Shown piece after piece: positions 50,681 through 59,784 of a stretch of 64,000 bases of DNA. This DNA comes from Rhodobiaceae bacterium (GTDB lineage: Bacteria; Pseudomonadota; Alphaproteobacteria; Rhizobiales; Tepidamorphaceae), in the NCBI GenBank assembly GCA_020637985.1, contig JACKJK010000012.1, positions 1 to 64,000 on the forward strand. Reading direction: 5' to 3'. The position numbers and the translations under genes were made by a program. The notes under the pieces were generated by a model. That model had not been told where the DNA came from and made no database searches. It was given only the letters and a program-made list of their open reading frames with translations. Numbering within the stretch: position 1 is the stretch's first letter; each line of letters starts with the position of its first letter.

Positions 50681-50781
50681 CCGTTTGTGCCCGTGCGCCG
50701 GTGGAAAACGGATTCTTTAGTTTGTCGCGGTAGTCTGCAGCCAGTGCCCGCGCAGGCCTTTTCAAAGCCGGAGTTCTCGCC

Positions 50782-51282
50782 GTGAAGTTGTTGGTTGTCT
50801 ACGCGTTTCCCTTCGCCATGGCGATGGCCGCCTGGCTCGATCTCCTGACGATGAAGATCCCCAACCGCTTCGTGCTCGTGTTCGCCGCGGCGTTCTTCCT
50901 CGCCGCATTCGCGGTCGGCATGCCGGCCCAGCAGATCGCCATGCACATTGCCGCCGGCGTCGCCATGCTGGTCGTCTCCTTCCTGCTCTTCATCCCCGGC
51001 TGGATCGGCGGCGGCGACGCCAAGTTCTTCGCGGCGACGGCGATGTGGCTCGGTTGGCAGCCGCTGTTCGAATACGCGCTGGTGTCCTCGATATTCGGCG
51101 GCCTGCTGACGCTGGGGATCCTGTTTGCCCGCTCCCATCCGCTTCCCGCCCCGCTCGCCCGCCAGCCCTGGGTGAGCCGCCTGCACGATGTCGACACCGG
51201 CGTTCCCTACGGCATCGCCATGGCCATCGCCGGGCTCGTCATTTTCGGCGATTCCCCGTGGGGCGCGGCCATCGGACTCTAG
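50782..51282 (+). CDS. cpaA: CpaA, prepilin peptidase
   Basis: Polytopic aspartic protease (166 aa, A24A family) that cuts the leader from Flp, TadE and TadF. Seen: a first acidic site in AAWLDLLTMKIPNR and the GxGD catalytic motif GWIGGGDAKFF near residue 75; about five membrane segments. Start GTG 50782. It lacks the N-terminal methylase domain found in PilD, normal for Tad peptidases. Follows flp2 and precedes cpaB. Confidence 0.93.
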   Translation: MKLLVVYAFPFAMAMAAWLDLLTMKIPNRFVLVFAAAFFLAAFAVGMPAQQIAMHIAAGVAMLVVSFLLFIPGWIGGGDAKFFAATAMWLGWQPLFEYALVSSIFGGLLTLGILFARSHPLPAPLARQPWVSRLHDVDTGVPYGIAMAIAGLVIFGDSPWGAAIGL

Positions 51283-51327
51283 CGCCATCGCCGCGTCACG
51301 ACCGCGCGGCGGATTGATTAGACCCTG

Positions 51328-51342
51328 TTAACCATAAGTTGA
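51328..51342 (+). promoter_or_regulatory. CtrA-like box upstream of cpaB
   Basis: TTAACCATAAGTTGA reads TTAA-N7-TTGA, one mismatch from the CtrA consensus TTAA-N7-TTAA, and contains TTAACCAT, the half-site reported for Caulobacter CtrA. It sits 62 bp before the cpaB start. Confidence 0.5.
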
Positions 51343-51403
51343 CGGACCCGGCGCTAAGCTCCGGCACGAATAGACCGAGTGTCACGTGTACCGGAGTCTT
51401 TAC

Positions 51404-52207
51404 ATGCGTTCTGCACGGCTGATCATTCTGACAATTGCGCTTGGCGCCGGCGCGGCCGCCTTCATGCTGGTCCGCAACATCGGTCAGGCGCCGGATGCCG
51501 AAGTCATCCAGGTCACCGAGACGGTCGGTGTCATGAAGGTGCTCGTCGCCGCGCGCGATCTCAAGCCGGGCACGGTCATCGCCTCCGGCGACCTGGAATG
51601 GCAGGACTGGCCGGAATCCGGCGCCCCGAACCTGATCAAGGAAACCGAAAAGCCGGACGCGCTCTCCGAGATGAACGGTTCGGTGGTGCGCTCCGAGCTC
51701 GTGATCGGCGAGCCGGTGCGCATGTCGAAGGTCGTGACCGTCGGTTCCGGCGGCTATCTGTCGGCGGTTCTGCCGCCCGGCAAGCGCGCCATCGCCACGT
51801 CCGTTTCGCCGGAGACCGGTGCCGGCGGGTTCATCCTGCCCAATGACCGTGTCGACGTCATTCTCACCCGGCGCGAACCCGACCCCTACGAGGACGGCAA
51901 GGAAGTCCTGCTGTCCGACACGGTCCTCAAGAACGTGCGCGTGCTCGCCATCGATCAGACGGTCGAGGAACAGAACGGCGAGACGGTGGTCGTCGGGTCG
52001 GTGGCGACGCTGGAACTCGATTCAAGGCAGTCCGAGACGCTGGCGCTCGCCGGACGCATGGGCGAGCTGTCGCTGGCCCTGCGCTCGATTCTCGATGGCG
52101 AGGAAGACAACAGCTCGGGAACGGCGTCGCTTGGCACCGGGCGCCGCGGCGACACGGTGAAGATGGTGCGCTTCGGCGTCGCGACCGAGGTCACGGGCGG
52201 AAAGTAG
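51404..52207 (+). CDS. cpaB: CpaB, pilus assembly protein (RcpC)
   Basis: Periplasmic assembly protein (267 aa) with one N-terminal membrane segment (about residues 5-22) and an SAF-like beta-clip domain (KVLVAARDLKPGTVIASGDLEW), then the CpaB C-terminal domain ending in MVRFGVATEV. Thought to steady the CpaC secretin. ATG 51404 with GGAG 8 bp upstream is chosen; GTG 51386 is an alternative. First gene of cpaB-cpaC-cpaD-cpaE-cpaF-tadB-tadC, all closely spaced. Confidence 0.92.
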   Translation: MRSARLIILTIALGAGAAAFMLVRNIGQAPDAEVIQVTETVGVMKVLVAARDLKPGTVIASGDLEWQDWPESGAPNLIKETEKPDALSEMNGSVVRSELVIGEPVRMSKVVTVGSGGYLSAVLPPGKRAIATSVSPETGAGGFILPNDRVDVILTRREPDPYEDGKEVLLSDTVLKNVRVLAIDQTVEEQNGETVVVGSVATLELDSRQSETLALAGRMGELSLALRSILDGEEDNSSGTASLGTGRRGDTVKMVRFGVATEVTGGK

Positions 52208-52222
52208 CGGGCGGAAAGTGGA

Positions 52223-53692
52223 ATGAGTGTGGGTGAAACCATGTTTGATGCGCAACAGATCCCGAAGGTCACTGCACGCCCCGCCTTGTGGCGCAGGTTT
52301 GCCATGGCCGCTGCAATCGCGGTGGCGGCAATCGTCGGCCAGCCCGCGGCGCCTGCATCGGCCGCCGACGCGGCCGTGGCGCTCGACCACTACCAGGGCC
52401 GCTCCGTTCAGCTCGGCCTCAACAAGTCGCTGGTCGTCGACCTGCCGCGCGATGCCCGCGATGTCCTGGTCTCGAGCCCCAAGATCGCCGACGCCGTGAT
52501 GCGCTCGTCGCGCCGCGCCTACCTGATCGGCATGGAAGTCGGCTCCACCAACGTCTTCTTCTTCGACGCCAACGGCGAGCAGATCGCGGCGCTCGAGGTC
52601 GAGGTGCAGCGCGACACGAGCGAGCTCAACCGCACGATCGCGCAGATGATCCCCGGCTCCAGCGTCCGCGCTGAGGCCATGGGCGAGAACATCGTGCTGA
52701 CCGGCGCGGTGCGCACCCCGCTCGACGCCCAGAAGGCGTTCGACATCGCAGCCCGCTACATCGGCGACAAGGAGAAGGTGCTCTCGATGGTCGGCGCCGA
52801 GGGCTCCGAGCAGGTCTCCGTCAAGGTCCAGATCGTCGAGGTCAAGCGCACCACGCTGAAGCAGTTCGGCGTCGACTTCCCCACCGCCGTGAACGGCATC
52901 GCGACCAACGTCTTCGATGCCGGCAAGGTCGCCGCCGGCTTCGGCGTCGCCAATGCCTTCGGCGCGACCAACAGCTCGCCGACCAACACGCTCGTCGGCA
53001 CATGGAGCCCGAGCGACGGGGATTCCGTCTCGGTCGCCGTACGCGCGCTTGAACGTCAGGGCCTGCTGCGCGTGCTTGCCGAGCCGACCCTGTCTGCGAT
53101 CTCCGGCGAATCGGCGAAGTTCCTCGCCGGCGGCGAGTTCCCGATCCCCGCTGGTCGTGACCAGGACGGCAACATCATCATCGAGTACAAGGAATTCGGC
53201 GTCGGACTGGGCATCACCCCGGTGGTGATGTCGGGCGAGCGCATCAGCCTGCGCGTGTCCTCGGAAGTCTCCGAACTGTCCGACGAGAACCAGATCACGC
53301 TCGGCAACATCTCGATCCCCTCGATCACGGTGCGCCGCGCCGAGACCACCGTCGAGTTGCCATCGGGCGGGTCGCTGGTCGTCGCCGGGCTCATCAAGCA
53401 GGACCGCAACCACGTCATCAACGGTCTGCCGGTGGTCAAGGATCTGCCAGTGCTGGGCGCGCTGTTCCGCTCGACGGATTTCGTCAACCATGAGACCGAG
53501 ATGGTGGCGATCGTCACGCCCTACCTGGTCAAGCCGGTGGCGCGCAAGGAACTCGCCCTGCCCAACGACAACCTGCATGCGCCGTCCGACCACGAGCAGT
53601 ACCTGCTCGGCCGCCTCAACAAGATCTACGGCGTTTCGGGTGGTCAGCCGCAGGGCCCCTATCACGGTGAGATCGGATTTATCGTCAAGTAG
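52223..53692 (+). CDS. cpaC: CpaC, Tad secretin (RcpA)
   Basis: Outer-membrane secretin (489 aa) through which the pilus passes. Seen: signal-like hydrophobic N-terminus (about residues 24-47), the pil-N domain GRSVQLGLNKSLVVDLPRDA with SSPKIADAVM, BON-like segments, and the secretin domain with QGLLRVLAEPTLSAISGESA, GGEFPIPAGR and GLGITPVVMSGERISLRV. ATG 52223 is taken; ATG 52241 is possible. It lies 15 bp after cpaB. Confidence 0.94.
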   Translation: MSVGETMFDAQQIPKVTARPALWRRFAMAAAIAVAAIVGQPAAPASAADAAVALDHYQGRSVQLGLNKSLVVDLPRDARDVLVSSPKIADAVMRSSRRAYLIGMEVGSTNVFFFDANGEQIAALEVEVQRDTSELNRTIAQMIPGSSVRAEAMGENIVLTGAVRTPLDAQKAFDIAARYIGDKEKVLSMVGAEGSEQVSVKVQIVEVKRTTLKQFGVDFPTAVNGIATNVFDAGKVAAGFGVANAFGATNSSPTNTLVGTWSPSDGDSVSVAVRALERQGLLRVLAEPTLSAISGESAKFLAGGEFPIPAGRDQDGNIIIEYKEFGVGLGITPVVMSGERISLRVSSEVSELSDENQITLGNISIPSITVRRAETTVELPSGGSLVVAGLIKQDRNHVINGLPVVKDLPVLGALFRSTDFVNHETEMVAIVTPYLVKPVARKELALPNDNLHAPSDHEQYLLGRLNKIYGVSGGQPQGPYHGEIGFIVK

Positions 53693-53715
53693 GCCGCGTG
53701 CCGGTGGAGAGTAAG

Positions 53716-54450
53716 ATGCATCGAGTGGAGAAAATGGTCCCGACCCTACCGGTCCTGCGCCGCGCTGCGATCTGCGCCGGCGCCGTGACGCTGGCCCTGG
53801 TGGCGGCGGGCTGCCGCATGAACTCCGGTCCCGACCACACTGGCGCGGTGCCGCTTGGCTACGAGCAGCGCCATCCCGTTACCGTCGGCTACAAGCCGGT
53901 CGACATCATCATCTACGCCGATCCCTATGCCGGCGGTTTGTCCGCGCAGGACGCGACGCAGGTCGCCGCCCTGGCACGCCAGTATCGCAACTCCGGCCAT
54001 GGCACCATCTACCTGCAGGCGCCCAGCGGCAGCGGCGCTGATTCGGCCGTCCATTCAGCCTCGACCCAGATCCGCCAGATCCTTGCGCGCGAGGGCGTCG
54101 AGCCGTCGCTGCTGACAGTTCACACCTACCGTGCCGATGGCAGCCAGGGCCCGGCGCCGATGAAGCTCGTCTTCTACCGCTATTCCGCCGAGGCCGGCCC
54201 GTGCGGCAACTGGCCCGACAGCATGACGCACAATCCCTCCAACGCGGAATACGAGAATTTCGGCTGCACCTCGCAGCGCAATCTCGCCGCGATGGTCGAG
54301 GATCCACGCGATCTGCTTGGCCCGCGCGGCGATGGCCCGCGCGATGCCATGCGTCGCACGACCGTCCAGGACAAGTATCGCCGCGGCGAGGATCCGGCCA
54401 CTGTCTACAACGAGGACGGCACCCAGATCAGCGAGGTGGGTCAGCAATGA
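53716..54450 (+). CDS. cpaD: CpaD, Tad pilus lipoprotein
   Basis: Probable outer-membrane lipoprotein (244 aa) that helps the secretin. Seen: a lipobox LVAAGC at about residue 34 after a hydrophobic leader, then VPLGYEQRHPVTVGY, typical of CpaD, FYRYSAEAGPCGNWPDSM and NFGCTSQRNLAAMVEDPRDL, with cysteines for a disulfide. ATG 53716 with GGAGAG upstream is used. Its stop overlaps cpaE by 4 bp (ATGA). Confidence 0.92.
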   Translation: MHRVEKMVPTLPVLRRAAICAGAVTLALVAAGCRMNSGPDHTGAVPLGYEQRHPVTVGYKPVDIIIYADPYAGGLSAQDATQVAALARQYRNSGHGTIYLQAPSGSGADSAVHSASTQIRQILAREGVEPSLLTVHTYRADGSQGPAPMKLVFYRYSAEAGPCGNWPDSMTHNPSNAEYENFGCTSQRNLAAMVEDPRDLLGPRGDGPRDAMRRTTVQDKYRRGEDPATVYNEDGTQISEVGQQ

Positions 54451-55742
54451 CGCTAGCGTTTGATCAGGAGCGCAACAGCGGCCCGGCGGCCGCCAGCGCC
54501 GCCGCGGCCATGCCCGGCTCCGCCCAGGTTGCCACGCTGCTGCCGCGGATCTCGATCCAGGCCTTCTGCGACACCCGTGAGGTGTTTGCCGCTCTGGAGG
54601 AGGCGCGCAGCGACCGCCGCACCAGCCGCACCCAGATGAGCGTCCAGATGGGCGGGGTGGCGGCCGCGATCGAGTTTTACGAGGAATCCCCGACACCCAA
54701 CGTCGTCATCCTGGAATGCGGTCATTCCGGCGACCGGCTGCTCGCCGACCTCGACCGCCTGGCCGAGGTCTGCGACCAGGAAACCCAGGTCGTCGTCGTC
54801 GGCCACGCCAACGACGTGATGCTCTATCGCCAGCTGATGGCGCGCGGGGTCAGCGAATACCTCGTCGCGCCGATCGGGCCGGTCGATGCGATCGCGGCGA
54901 TGTGCCGCCTGTTCGCCCAGGAAGGCCAGCAGCAGATCGGCCGCTCGGTTGCCTTCATCGGCGCCAAGGGCGGTGTCGGCGCGTCGACGATCGCGCACAA
55001 CTTCGCCTGGGCCATGTCGCAGGACCTGACGAAGAATGTCGCGCTGGCCGATCTCGACCTGCCATTCGGCACCGCCGGGCTCGACTTCAACCAGGACCCG
55101 GCGCAAGGCATCGCGGACGCGATCTTCGCTGGCGACCGCCTCGACGAGGCGCTGATCGACAAGCTGCTGTGGAAATGCACCGAGCGGCTGAGCCTGTTCG
55201 CCGCGCCCTCGACGCTTGACCGCGACTACGACCTCGACTTCGAATCGATCGAATCCGTGATCGACCTGACGCGCGGCCTCGTCCCCCACCTGGTGCTCGA
55301 CCTGCCGCACCAGTGGAACGGATGGACACGCCAGACGCTGCTGTCGGCCGACGACATCGTGATCGTGGCGGCTCCCGACCTCGGCAACCTGCGCAACGCC
55401 AAGAACCTGGTCGACCTGCTCAAGCAGCACCGTCGCAACGACCGCCAGCCGTTCCTCGTGCTGAACCAGGTCGGCATACCCAAGCGGCCCGAAATCGCGC
55501 CGCGCGAGTTCGCCGCCGCACTCGATCTGGTGCTGTCAGCCGAGATCGCCTTCGATCCGCAGCTGTTCGGCACGGCGGCCAACAACGGGCAGATGATTTC
55601 CGAGGCGCAGGCCAATGCCAAGGCAGCCGACGCGTTCAGGCAACTGGCGCGCTGTGTCGTCGGACAGAACGACACGCCGCGCGGCGCCAATACCCTGATC
55701 GCGCAGTTGATGGCGCGGCTGAAACACCCCAAGGGCAAGTAG
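54447..55742 (+). CDS. cpaE: CpaE (TadZ), pilus localisation ATPase
   Basis: ParA/MinD-like protein (431 aa) that places the Tad machine at the pole. Seen: a CheY-like receiver domain at about residues 34-150 (VVILECGHSGDRLLADLDRL), then a deviant Walker A FIGAKGGVGASTIAHNFAW near residue 172, VALADLDLPFGTAGLDF for the switch, and LDLPHQWNGW. The receiver lacks an obvious phospho-aspartate. Overlaps cpaD; cpaF follows 18 bp later. Confidence 0.92.
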   Translation: MTLAFDQERNSGPAAASAAAAMPGSAQVATLLPRISIQAFCDTREVFAALEEARSDRRTSRTQMSVQMGGVAAAIEFYEESPTPNVVILECGHSGDRLLADLDRLAEVCDQETQVVVVGHANDVMLYRQLMARGVSEYLVAPIGPVDAIAAMCRLFAQEGQQQIGRSVAFIGAKGGVGASTIAHNFAWAMSQDLTKNVALADLDLPFGTAGLDFNQDPAQGIADAIFAGDRLDEALIDKLLWKCTERLSLFAAPSTLDRDYDLDFESIESVIDLTRGLVPHLVLDLPHQWNGWTRQTLLSADDIVIVAAPDLGNLRNAKNLVDLLKQHRRNDRQPFLVLNQVGIPKRPEIAPREFAAALDLVLSAEIAFDPQLFGTAANNGQMISEAQANAKAADAFRQLARCVVGQNDTPRGANTLIAQLMARLKHPKGK

Positions 55743-55760
55743 AGGCGGGCGAGCGCGACC

Positions 55761-57485
55761 ATGTTCGGACGACGTGGACCAGGTGGATCCGATACCTTCG
55801 GCGGCCGCAAGGCTGGGTTCGGGGGCGTCGATTCGCGTCAGGGCAGGGAAACGCCGGAGCGCTTCGCCGAACCCGATACCTTGCCCCCGCCGCCGGGCGC
55901 CGACTCGCTCCCGCCGGCGCCGGCATTCGTGGACGACCCGGAAACGTCTGTCTTTGCCGGGCAGGGTATGGACAGCGCATTTCCATCCGCTGCCGGACTC
56001 TCCGGCCCCGGCGAGGAGAAACCGACCCACACGCTGGCCGGCTTCGGCACCATGCGCGATGTCGACCCTGCCAGCATGCCGGCGATCGAGCCGGCGCGTA
56101 ACACGCTGAGCGAAGAGGACATGCCGGCCAGGCAAAAGCCTGCGAAGCACGCCAGGCCCGCCGCCGCCGCTCCCGCCCGCCGCGCGCGCTCCGAAGAATA
56201 CTACGACATGAAGACGCAGATCTTTTCTGCGCTCATCGATGCTATCGACCTGTCGCAGCTCGCGCGCATGGACGCCGACACCGCGCGCGACGAGATCCGC
56301 GACATCGTCAACGAAATCATCACGCTGAAGAATGTCGCCCTGTCGATCGCCGAGCAGGAAGACCTCCTAGACGATATCTGCAACGACGTCCTCGGCTACG
56401 GCCCGCTGGAACCGTTACTGGCACGCGACGACATCGCCGACGTCATGGTCAATGGCGCCGACACGGTGTTCATCGAAGTGGACGGCAAGATCGAGCAGAC
56501 CAACGTCCGCTTCCGTGACAATTCGCAGCTCCTCAACATCTGCCAGCGCATCGTCAGCCAGGTTGGCCGCCGTGTCGACGAGGCAAGCCCGATCTGCGAC
56601 GCGCGCCTCATCGACGGCAGCCGCGTCAACGTCATCGTGCCGCCGCTTGCCATCGACGGGCCGACGCTCACGATCCGCAAGTTCAAGAAGGACAAGCTGA
56701 CGCTCGACCAGCTGGTCAAGTTCGGTTCGATCTCGCCGGAGGGCGCCAGGATCCTGCAGATCGTCGGGCGTTGCCGCTGTAACGTCATCATCTCGGGCGG
56801 CACCGGTTCGGGCAAGACGACACTGCTCAACTGCCTGACCCGTTACATCGAGGAAGACGAGCGCATCATCACCTGCGAGGACGCCGCCGAACTGCAGCTG
56901 CAGCAGCCCCATGTCGTGCGCCTCGAAACCCGCCCGCCCAACCTCGAGGGCACCGGCGAGATCACCATGCGCGAACTGGTCAAGAACTGTCTGCGCATGC
57001 GCCCTGAACGCATCATCGTTGGCGAGGTGCGCGGACCCGAGGCTTTCGACCTGCTGCAGGCCATGAACACCGGTCACGACGGCTCGATGGGCACACTGCA
57101 CGCCAACTCCCCGCGCGAGGCGCTGTCGCGTATCCAGGGCATGATCACCATGGGTGGCTATGCGCTCCCGCCCGCCACGATCCGCGAAATGATCGTCTCC
57201 TCGGTGGACGTGATCGTCCAGGCCCAGCGTCTGCGCGACGGTTCGCGCCGCATCACCCACATCACTGAGGTGCTGGGCACCGAAGGCGAGGTCATCACGA
57301 CGCAGGACATCTTCGTCTACGACATGGTCGGCGAGGACGCCAACGGCAAGATCATCGGCAAGCACCGGTCCACGGGCATCGGCCGTCCGCGTTTCTGGGA
57401 CCGCGCGCGCTACTTCAACGAGGAGAAGAACCTCGCCGCCGCGCTCGATGCAGCCGCGGCCGATATCGAGCAGGCGGGAGTCTAG
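55761..57485 (+). CDS. cpaF: CpaF (TadA), pilus assembly ATPase
   Basis: Type II/IV secretion hexameric ATPase (574 aa) that drives pilus extension and retraction. Seen: a variable N-terminus of about 130 residues rich in Gly and Pro, then the ATPase core: Walker A SGGTGSGKTTLLNCL, Asp box and Walker B region PERIIVGEVRGPEAFDLLQA, His box TGHDGSMGTLHANS. Typical TadA length is 430-570 aa, so the N-terminus is at the long end. tadB begins 3 bp after its stop. Confidence 0.95.
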   Translation: MFGRRGPGGSDTFGGRKAGFGGVDSRQGRETPERFAEPDTLPPPPGADSLPPAPAFVDDPETSVFAGQGMDSAFPSAAGLSGPGEEKPTHTLAGFGTMRDVDPASMPAIEPARNTLSEEDMPARQKPAKHARPAAAAPARRARSEEYYDMKTQIFSALIDAIDLSQLARMDADTARDEIRDIVNEIITLKNVALSIAEQEDLLDDICNDVLGYGPLEPLLARDDIADVMVNGADTVFIEVDGKIEQTNVRFRDNSQLLNICQRIVSQVGRRVDEASPICDARLIDGSRVNVIVPPLAIDGPTLTIRKFKKDKLTLDQLVKFGSISPEGARILQIVGRCRCNVIISGGTGSGKTTLLNCLTRYIEEDERIITCEDAAELQLQQPHVVRLETRPPNLEGTGEITMRELVKNCLRMRPERIIVGEVRGPEAFDLLQAMNTGHDGSMGTLHANSPREALSRIQGMITMGGYALPPATIREMIVSSVDVIVQAQRLRDGSRRITHITEVLGTEGEVITTQDIFVYDMVGEDANGKIIGKHRSTGIGRPRFWDRARYFNEEKNLAAALDAAAADIEQAGV

Positions 57486-57488
57486 GCC

Positions 57489-58481
57489 GTGCTCTCCGCG
57501 ACCCTCGTCCAGATCGCCATCGCCTTCTTCGCCATGGCCTGCATAGGTGGCCTGGCGTGGGTGTTCCTCATGCCGCGTCTGGACGGCACGACCTCGGCCG
57601 CCAAGCGGGTCGAAAAGATCAGCACGCGCACGACCACGCTGTCGGCGGCGCCCGACCGCGAAAAGGAAGGCGTCAAGCGCCGCCGCCAGGTCGAGGATAC
57701 GATCCGCGAGATCGAGGAACGCAACAAGAAGACGCGCAAGCGCACCCTGAAGGGCGACATCCGCAGCGCCGGTCTGCAGTGGACCGTGCAGAAGTTCTGG
57801 ATCATTTCGCTGCTCATCGGCCAGGGCACCGCGGCAGCCGCGCTGTTTTCCGGCGCGCCGCTGCTTGTTGGCGCCGCCATTTTCTTCATCTTCACGCTCG
57901 GGTTTCCGCGCTGGTTACTGAGTTTCCTGCGCAACCGCCGCGAACGCAAATTCCTCAACGAATTCGCCAATGCCGTTGACGTCATCGTGCGCGGCGTCAA
58001 GGCAGGCCTGCCGCTCACCGACTGCCTGCGCATCGTTTCCCAGGAATCTTCCGAGCCGGTGCGCTCGGAGTTCCGCGCCGTGATCGAGGCCCAGGTCATG
58101 GGCATCCCGCTCGCCGATGCCGTGGCGCGCATGTACGAGCGCACACCGCTGGCCGAGGTTTCCTTTTTCGTCATCGTGATCACGATCCAGCAGAAGACCG
58201 GCGGCAATCTCAGCGAGACGCTCGGCAACCTTTCGCGCGTGCTGCGCGACCGCAAGAAGATGAAGGCCAAGATCACCGCGATGAGCCAGGAGGCCAAGGC
58301 GTCCGCCATGATCATCGGCGCGCTGCCGCTGGTCGTCATGGGCCTCGTCTCGATGACCAGCCCCGACTACATAGCGCTGCTTTGGACCGACAAGCTCGGC
58401 CAGCTGATGCTGCTGTGCTCGGCCTTCTGGATGTTCTGCGGCGTGATGGTCATGCGCAAGATGATCAACTTCGATTTCTAG
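57489..58481 (+). CDS. tadB: TadB, inner-membrane platform protein
   Basis: Polytopic platform protein (330 aa) of the GspF/PilC family. Seen: an N-terminal membrane segment at about residues 5-25, a second at about 108-130, the T2SSF domain FANAVDVIVRGVKAGLPLTD and QKTGGNLSETLGNLSRVLRD, and a C-terminal segment pair. Works with TadC as the base onto which CpaF acts. Start is GTG 57489. tadC follows 15 bp later. Confidence 0.92.
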   Translation: MLSATLVQIAIAFFAMACIGGLAWVFLMPRLDGTTSAAKRVEKISTRTTTLSAAPDREKEGVKRRRQVEDTIREIEERNKKTRKRTLKGDIRSAGLQWTVQKFWIISLLIGQGTAAAALFSGAPLLVGAAIFFIFTLGFPRWLLSFLRNRRERKFLNEFANAVDVIVRGVKAGLPLTDCLRIVSQESSEPVRSEFRAVIEAQVMGIPLADAVARMYERTPLAEVSFFVIVITIQQKTGGNLSETLGNLSRVLRDRKKMKAKITAMSQEAKASAMIIGALPLVVMGLVSMTSPDYIALLWTDKLGQLMLLCSAFWMFCGVMVMRKMINFDF

Positions 58482-58496
58482 GGCGGGACTGCGACG

Positions 58497-59465
58497 ATGA
58501 ATCTCACCTCGCTGCTGATCAGCCCGGCATTCCTTGCAAGCCTGCTTGCCGCACTCGCGGTCGGGGCGACGGTGTTGACGCTCGCCGGGCCGCTGATCCA
58601 GCCCGACAAGCTGAAGTCGCGCATGAAGTCGGTCGCCATCGAGCGCGAGAAGCTGCGCCAGCGCGAGCGCGCGCGGCTCAACAGCAAGGAAGAGATCCAC
58701 CTGCGCAATACGCCGAAGGCGATGGTGCAGCGCATCGTCGATCGCTTCAACCTGCGCAAGCACCTCGAGGACGGTACCCTGAAGGACCGGTTGCGCATGG
58801 CCGGCTTCCGCGGCGATGCGCCGCTCTACATGTTCCTGTTCATGCAGATCGCGCTGCCGCCCATCGTCTTCCTGGTGGCGCTCTTCTATTTCTTTGTGCT
58901 CGGCGTCTACTCGGACCGCCCGGCGGTGCTGCGCTTCGCGATCGCCCTGGGCTGCGGGCTTGTCGGTTTCTTCGCGCCGAAGATCTTCCTGTCCAACCGA
59001 ATCCAGAAGCGCCAGATCGAGTTCCAGCGCGTGTTTCCCGATTCGCTGGACCTGATGCTGATCTGCGTCGAGGCCGGCATGTCGATCGAACAGGCAATGC
59101 GCAAGGTGTCGGAGGAAGTCGGTGCGCGCTCGGTTACCGTCGCCGAGGAATTCGCGCTGACAACCGCCGAGCTTTCCTACCTTCAGGAACGCCGCGTCGC
59201 CTACGAGAACTTCGCGAAACGCACCGGGTTGTCCGGCGTCAAGGACGTCACCACTGCACTGATCCAGGCTGAGCGCTACGGCACGCCCCTGGCCCACGCC
59301 CTGCGCGTGATGGCGCAGGAAAACCGCGACATGCGCATGGCGGAAGCCGAGAAGAAGGCGGCCGCCCTGCCGCCGAAGCTGACCGTGCCGATGATCGTGT
59401 TCTTCCTGCCGGTCCTCTTCGTGGTCATCCTCGGCCCCGCCGTCATCCGCGTCATGGCGCTCTGA
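58497..59465 (+). CDS. tadC: TadC, inner-membrane platform protein
   Basis: Second T2SSF platform protein (322 aa). Seen: N-terminal membrane segment, FPDSLDLMLICVEAGMSIEQ and TTALIQAERYGTPLAHALRV, and C-terminal LTVPMIVFFLPVLFVVILGP. Partner of TadB. Last gene of the cpaB-tadC run; followed by a tandem pair of palindromic repeats that may protect or end the transcript. Confidence 0.92.
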   Translation: MNLTSLLISPAFLASLLAALAVGATVLTLAGPLIQPDKLKSRMKSVAIEREKLRQRERARLNSKEEIHLRNTPKAMVQRIVDRFNLRKHLEDGTLKDRLRMAGFRGDAPLYMFLFMQIALPPIVFLVALFYFFVLGVYSDRPAVLRFAIALGCGLVGFFAPKIFLSNRIQKRQIEFQRVFPDSLDLMLICVEAGMSIEQAMRKVSEEVGARSVTVAEEFALTTAELSYLQERRVAYENFAKRTGLSGVKDVTTALIQAERYGTPLAHALRVMAQENRDMRMAEAEKKAAALPPKLTVPMIVFFLPVLFVVILGPAVIRVMAL

Positions 59466-59509
59466 GCATCACCCCGAAAAGTTGCGAGACTTTTCGGATC
59501 AGGTGATGC
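59466..59509. repeat. RIME-like palindromic repeat, copy 4
   Basis: Outer arms GCATCACC and GGTGATGC are perfect; core CCGAAAAGTTGCGAGAC, then TTTTCGG. Begins 1 bp after the tadC stop. Confidence 0.8.
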
Positions 59510-59520
59510 GGCGGGTAAGA

Positions 59521-59564
59521 GCATCACCCCGAAAAGTTGCGGGACTTTTCGGATCAGGCAATGC
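59521..59564. repeat. RIME-like palindromic repeat, copy 5
   Basis: Second tandem copy; differs from copy 4 by a few bases (GCATCACC against GGCAATGC, so its right arm has drifted). The 55-bp offset suggests local duplication. Confidence 0.8.
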
Positions 59565-59784
59565 GGCGGACGAGACACACAAGACCATCCGGGGTTTTCC
59601 GGGCCGATTGGAGAAACGTGGTGGGGCTGATTGCCCGCCGCAGGCGTTGAAGCCCGCGCGCCAGCGCGGACAGCTCTCATCGTCATGAACAAGGGCCTTG
59701 CGGGAGAAACGCGCGCGCCACCGGCATGAGCGCGGGCGGCGGCTCGCCGGCGGTTGCTGTCTGGCGGGATTTGTCGCCTGCGCG

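Larger units (their letters stand above)
59466..59784. other. tadC-tadD intergenic region
   Basis: 319 bases between convergent tadC and tadD. Two tandem palindromic repeats occupy 59466-59564; the rest has no credible gene or clear signal. Confidence 0.6.
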